Source: Lachnospiraceae bacterium UBA7012
GTDB taxonomy: Bacteria; Bacillota; Clostridia; Lachnospirales; Lachnospiraceae
Assembly (NCBI GenBank): GCA_002449595.1
Contig: DJXE01000143.1
Span: 313 to 8,698 of the forward strand
DNA length: 8,386 bases
Direction: 5' to 3'
Shown: positions 7,073-8,386 of the stretch, piece after piece
How the letters are laid out: every line of letters begins with the position of its first letter
Numbering within the stretch: the first letter of the stretch is position 1
The notes under the pieces: model-generated
Database searches by the model: none
What the model was told of the DNA's origin: nothing
What the model saw: only the letters and a program-made list of their open reading frames with translations
Position numbers and translations under genes: made by a program

Positions 7073-7924
7073 TCAGATGTGCCGCCGCATGAAATCGATG
7101 ATCAGGTCGATGACTTCCTTCTGGTAGAACTCGTCCTCGCCGTGCCCCGCGCCTTCGATGATATAGAAGTCGCAGTCGACGCCCGCCTTCGTCAGGGCTT
7201 CATGCAGCGCTTCGCTCTGCGCGATCGGGACTGTATCGTCACCGCTGCCGTGCAGGATCATGAAGGGGACGCTCTCCGGCGTCACATACCGGATCGCGCT
7301 GCAGGCTTCCAGCACCTCCTGCCGGTCCTCCGGGAAGCCGCCGAGCCGCTGCACCGTCGCACCGAAGAACTCGTAGGTCTCCGTGCGGTGCTGCGCCATC
7401 ACGGTCTGGTCCACGACGCCGTAGAAATCGACGACGCCCGTCACCGCGCTGGACTCCTCCAGGTACTCTCCGACGTCGTACTGCGGGTCCGTGATCAGTC
7501 CGGCCTCACTCGCGATCGCGCCGCCGGCGGACTCGCCCATCACGAAAATGTGCTCCCCGTCGAAACAGAATTCTTCCTTATGTGCCCGCAGATAGCGGAT
7601 CGCCGCCTTGACGTCCACGAGCTCCGCGGGGAACGGCGCGGTGTGCGCCGTGCGATATTCCACGCTGGCGACCGTGAAGCCCGCTCTGGCAAAATCGATC
7701 ATCTGCGGGATCCAGATGTTCTCGTCCATCACCTGGAAGCCGCCGCCGCAGAGCCACAGCACGAGCGGCTGAGGCTTATGCTCCTGCCAGTGCTTCGGCA
7801 TGAGCACCGACATCTTCATCGGGCGAAGGGTCATGTCGTACCAGAAGCGCTCCATCTTGTATACGACGTTCGGAACCAGCGTGATCGCTTCCTGCGTGAT
7901 CGGGATCCTGATCTCTTTTTTCAT
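7073..7924 (-). CDS. Alpha/beta-hydrolase esterase, HSL/BD-FAE-like
   Basis: 283 residues and first gene of the cluster. GGAG lies nine bases before the ATG. It belongs to the alpha/beta-hydrolase esterases related to acetyl/feruloyl esterases and hormone-sensitive lipase. CGGGF (59-63) is the oxyanion-hole motif, with Cys in place of the usual first His. GESAGG (130-135) holds the nucleophile Ser132, HGSGDDTVP (225-233) the catalytic Asp229, and GAGHG (258-262) the catalytic His261. The triad is complete and in family order. No signal peptide or membrane segment is seen, so it probably acts in the cytoplasm, removing acetyl or other acyl groups from small substrates. Position at the head of a cluster with GH172 and other glycosidic hydrolases suggests it deacylates the sugar substrate before cleavage. 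The exact ester is unknown. Confidence 0.92.
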   Translation of the reverse strand: MKKEIRIPITQEAITLVPNVVYKMERFWYDMTLRPMKMSVLMPKHWQEHKPQPLVLWLCGGGFQVMDENIWIPQMIDFARAGFTVASVEYRTAHTAPFPAELVDVKAAIRYLRAHKEEFCFDGEHIFVMGESAGGAIASEAGLITDPQYDVGEYLEESSAVTGVVDFYGVVDQTVMAQHRTETYEFFGATVQRLGGFPEDRQEVLEACSAIRYVTPESVPFMILHGSGDDTVPIAQSEALHEALTKAGVDCDFYIIEGAGHGEDEFYQKEVIDLIIDFMRRHI

Positions 7925-8024
7925 ATCCGTTTTCTCCAGTCATCACATTTATGTCGTCTCTTTTGGCGCTCCGTCCTGCGTCAGGCCGCGCAAAACCGTC
8001 CCCGCCTTTCGGAGCGGACCGCCT
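7925..8024 (-). other. Structured 5' leader upstream of the esterase gene
   Basis: About 100 bases with no gene lie between the AT-rich tract and the esterase ATG. A perfect 7-bp inverted repeat, cgctccg at 7967-7973 and cggagcg at 8010-8016, could close a 36-base loop; inside the loop CCTG-ACG-CAGG (7985-7975, minus strand) forms a small hairpin. I do not recognise a known riboswitch. The esterase Shine-Dalgarno (GGAG) lies at its downstream end. Confidence 0.35.
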
Positions 8025-8063
8025 TCTATAAAAAAGTATATAACAAAGAACCGGCGGAGAAAA
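8025..8063 (-). promoter_or_regulatory. Candidate promoter of the six-gene cluster
   Basis: This AT-rich tract sits between the upstream terminator and the esterase leader, the only place an operon promoter would fit well. On the minus strand TATACT (8040-8035) resembles a -10 box. The hexamer 17 bases upstream, TTTTCT (8063-8058), is a poor -35 and lies in the terminator hairpin. A second -10-like TATAGA occurs at 8030-8025. Location is suggestive, element match weak. Confidence 0.3.
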
Positions 8064-8080
8064 CCAAGTTCCTCCGCCGG
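8030..8080 (-). terminator. Rho-independent terminator after the CstA-like gene
   Basis: ccggcggag (8051-8059) and ctccgccgg (8072-8080) form a perfect 9-bp GC-rich stem, 10 bp with the flanking A-T, around a 12-base loop. On the minus strand it is followed by TTCTTTGTT and, after TATAC, a run of six T, so it works in the direction of the upstream gene. The T-tract is interrupted. On the plus strand no T-run follows. It separates the CstA-like gene from the cluster. Confidence 0.72.
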
Positions 8081-8173
8081 TCGCTCTGATCCGTTTCCGG
8101 TAAGGTTCCGCGCCGTGCGGCGCTTCGCCTGTCATGGATCAGTACATTATGCAATTGTCATCGGGTCGAAACG
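8081..8173 (-). other. 3' untranslated stretch after the CstA-like gene
   Basis: This stretch contains a second short GC hairpin (8110-8123, GCGCC/GGCGC around four bases) with no T-tract, lying upstream of the main terminator in the same transcript. An open frame starting at 8135 runs through the terminator and is antisense or out of frame to nothing recognisable, so it was not called. No other feature seen. Confidence 0.4.
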
Positions 8174-8386
8174 TCAGGCCGCTTTCTTATTCTTCTGGGC
8201 AGACAAAGTCTTGAAGGAAACGATTGCCAGAACAACTGCGAGCACGACCAGGACACAGGCGATGCCGCCCTGGATGTAGTTCCACACGTCGCCGCCGGCT
8301 GCGAACTTCGCAGTGATGGTCTGGATAAGGGAAGTGATGGTCGCGATAAGCATGAAGACCATCGGGATGTAGAACATCTTGTTGTT
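8174..8386 (-). CDS. Probable carbon-starvation protein CstA family permease, C-terminal end (partial)
   Basis: Only the last 70 residues are in the window; the frame stays open to base 8386, so the N-terminal part is outside. It has two hydrophobic segments: MFYIPMVFMLIATITSLIQT just inside the edge and a second from about IQGGIACVLVVLAVVLAIV, then a short basic tail (SAQKNKKAA) before TGA. The IPMVFM..ATITSL pattern is characteristic of the last helices of clostridial CstA-type permeases, inner-membrane proteins that import peptides or pyruvate. The match is from memory on a short stretch, so another multi-helix transporter is possible. A terminator follows, so it is probably a separate transcription unit from the downstream cluster. 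Confidence 0.6.
   Translation of the reverse strand, partial: NNKMFYIPMVFMLIATITSLIQTITAKFAAGGDVWNYIQGGIACVLVVLAVVLAIVSFKTLSAQKNKKAA

Noticed and set aside
929..7924. A toxin-antitoxin or phage-defence system built on ADP-ribosylation
   Set aside because: No ADP-ribosyltransferase, nucleotidyltransferase or other effector partner is seen. The neighbours are metabolic enzymes and the ADP-ribosylglycohydrolase-like protein carries carbohydrate-type beta domains.
7046..8089. A 347-codon open frame on the plus strand
   Set aside because: It is antisense to the esterase, whose catalytic triad is intact, and runs through the leader and terminator. No recognisable protein.
7776..8135. A 119-codon minus-strand frame overlapping the esterase start
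   Set aside because: It reads through the terminator stem and the leader in a different frame from the esterase, has no Shine-Dalgarno and resembles no family.

Overview
The window is GC-rich (about 60% by eye) and every credible gene lies on the minus strand. Shine-Dalgarno sites are AGGAG-like, and the protein families (a CstA-like permease tail, a DUF2961/GH172 enzyme, a large ADP-ribosylglycohydrolase-like protein, an aldo/keto reductase with an iron-sulfur tail) suggest a GC-rich anaerobic member of the Clostridia, perhaps a gut Lachnospiraceae-type organism. The phylum is an inference from gene content and ribosome binding sites. No marker gene fixes it.

Layout in the direction of transcription, right to left. 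At 8174-8386 is the C-terminal end of a membrane protein, probably the carbon-starvation/peptide permease CstA. It is followed by a GC hairpin with a T-rich tail (8030-8080), a good candidate terminator. About 125 bases of AT-rich and then structured leader (7925-8050) separate this from a six-gene co-directional cluster. The cluster encodes an alpha/beta-hydrolase esterase (7073-7924), a nucleoside-hydrolase-family protein (5924-6994), a DUF2961/GH172 furanosidase-type glycoside hydrolase (4798-5895), a glycerol-kinase-like FGGY carbohydrate kinase (3190-4674), an ADP-ribosylglycohydrolase-family protein with a long beta-rich C-terminal half (929-3094), and an aldo/keto reductase with a four-cysteine iron-sulfur motif (1-842, cut by the window edge).

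Gaps inside the cluster are 28 to 123 bases. None contains a convincing terminator, so one transcript is plausible. No gene-free stretch exceeds 300 bases. For three genes (ADP-ribosylglycohydrolase-like, GH172, nucleoside hydrolase) the longest open frame is not the best start: an internal ATG with a better-placed Shine-Dalgarno is preferred. The FGGY kinase also has an unlikely upstream ATG.

Inferred biology: three enzymes belong to folds known to cleave bonds at the anomeric carbon of five-membered-ring sugars (nucleoside hydrolase, ADP-ribosylglycohydrolase, GH172). They sit with an esterase that could remove acyl groups, a sugar/polyol kinase, and a reductase. None has an evident signal peptide. 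Together they look like a cytoplasmic pathway that takes in a small acylated furanoside or nucleoside-like glycoside, deacylates and cleaves it, and reduces or phosphorylates the released sugar. The substrate is unknown. Substitutions in the kinase's glycerol pocket and at the nucleoside hydrolase's usual catalytic His suggest it is neither plain glycerol nor an ordinary nucleoside. No transporter or regulator for the cluster is visible in the window.
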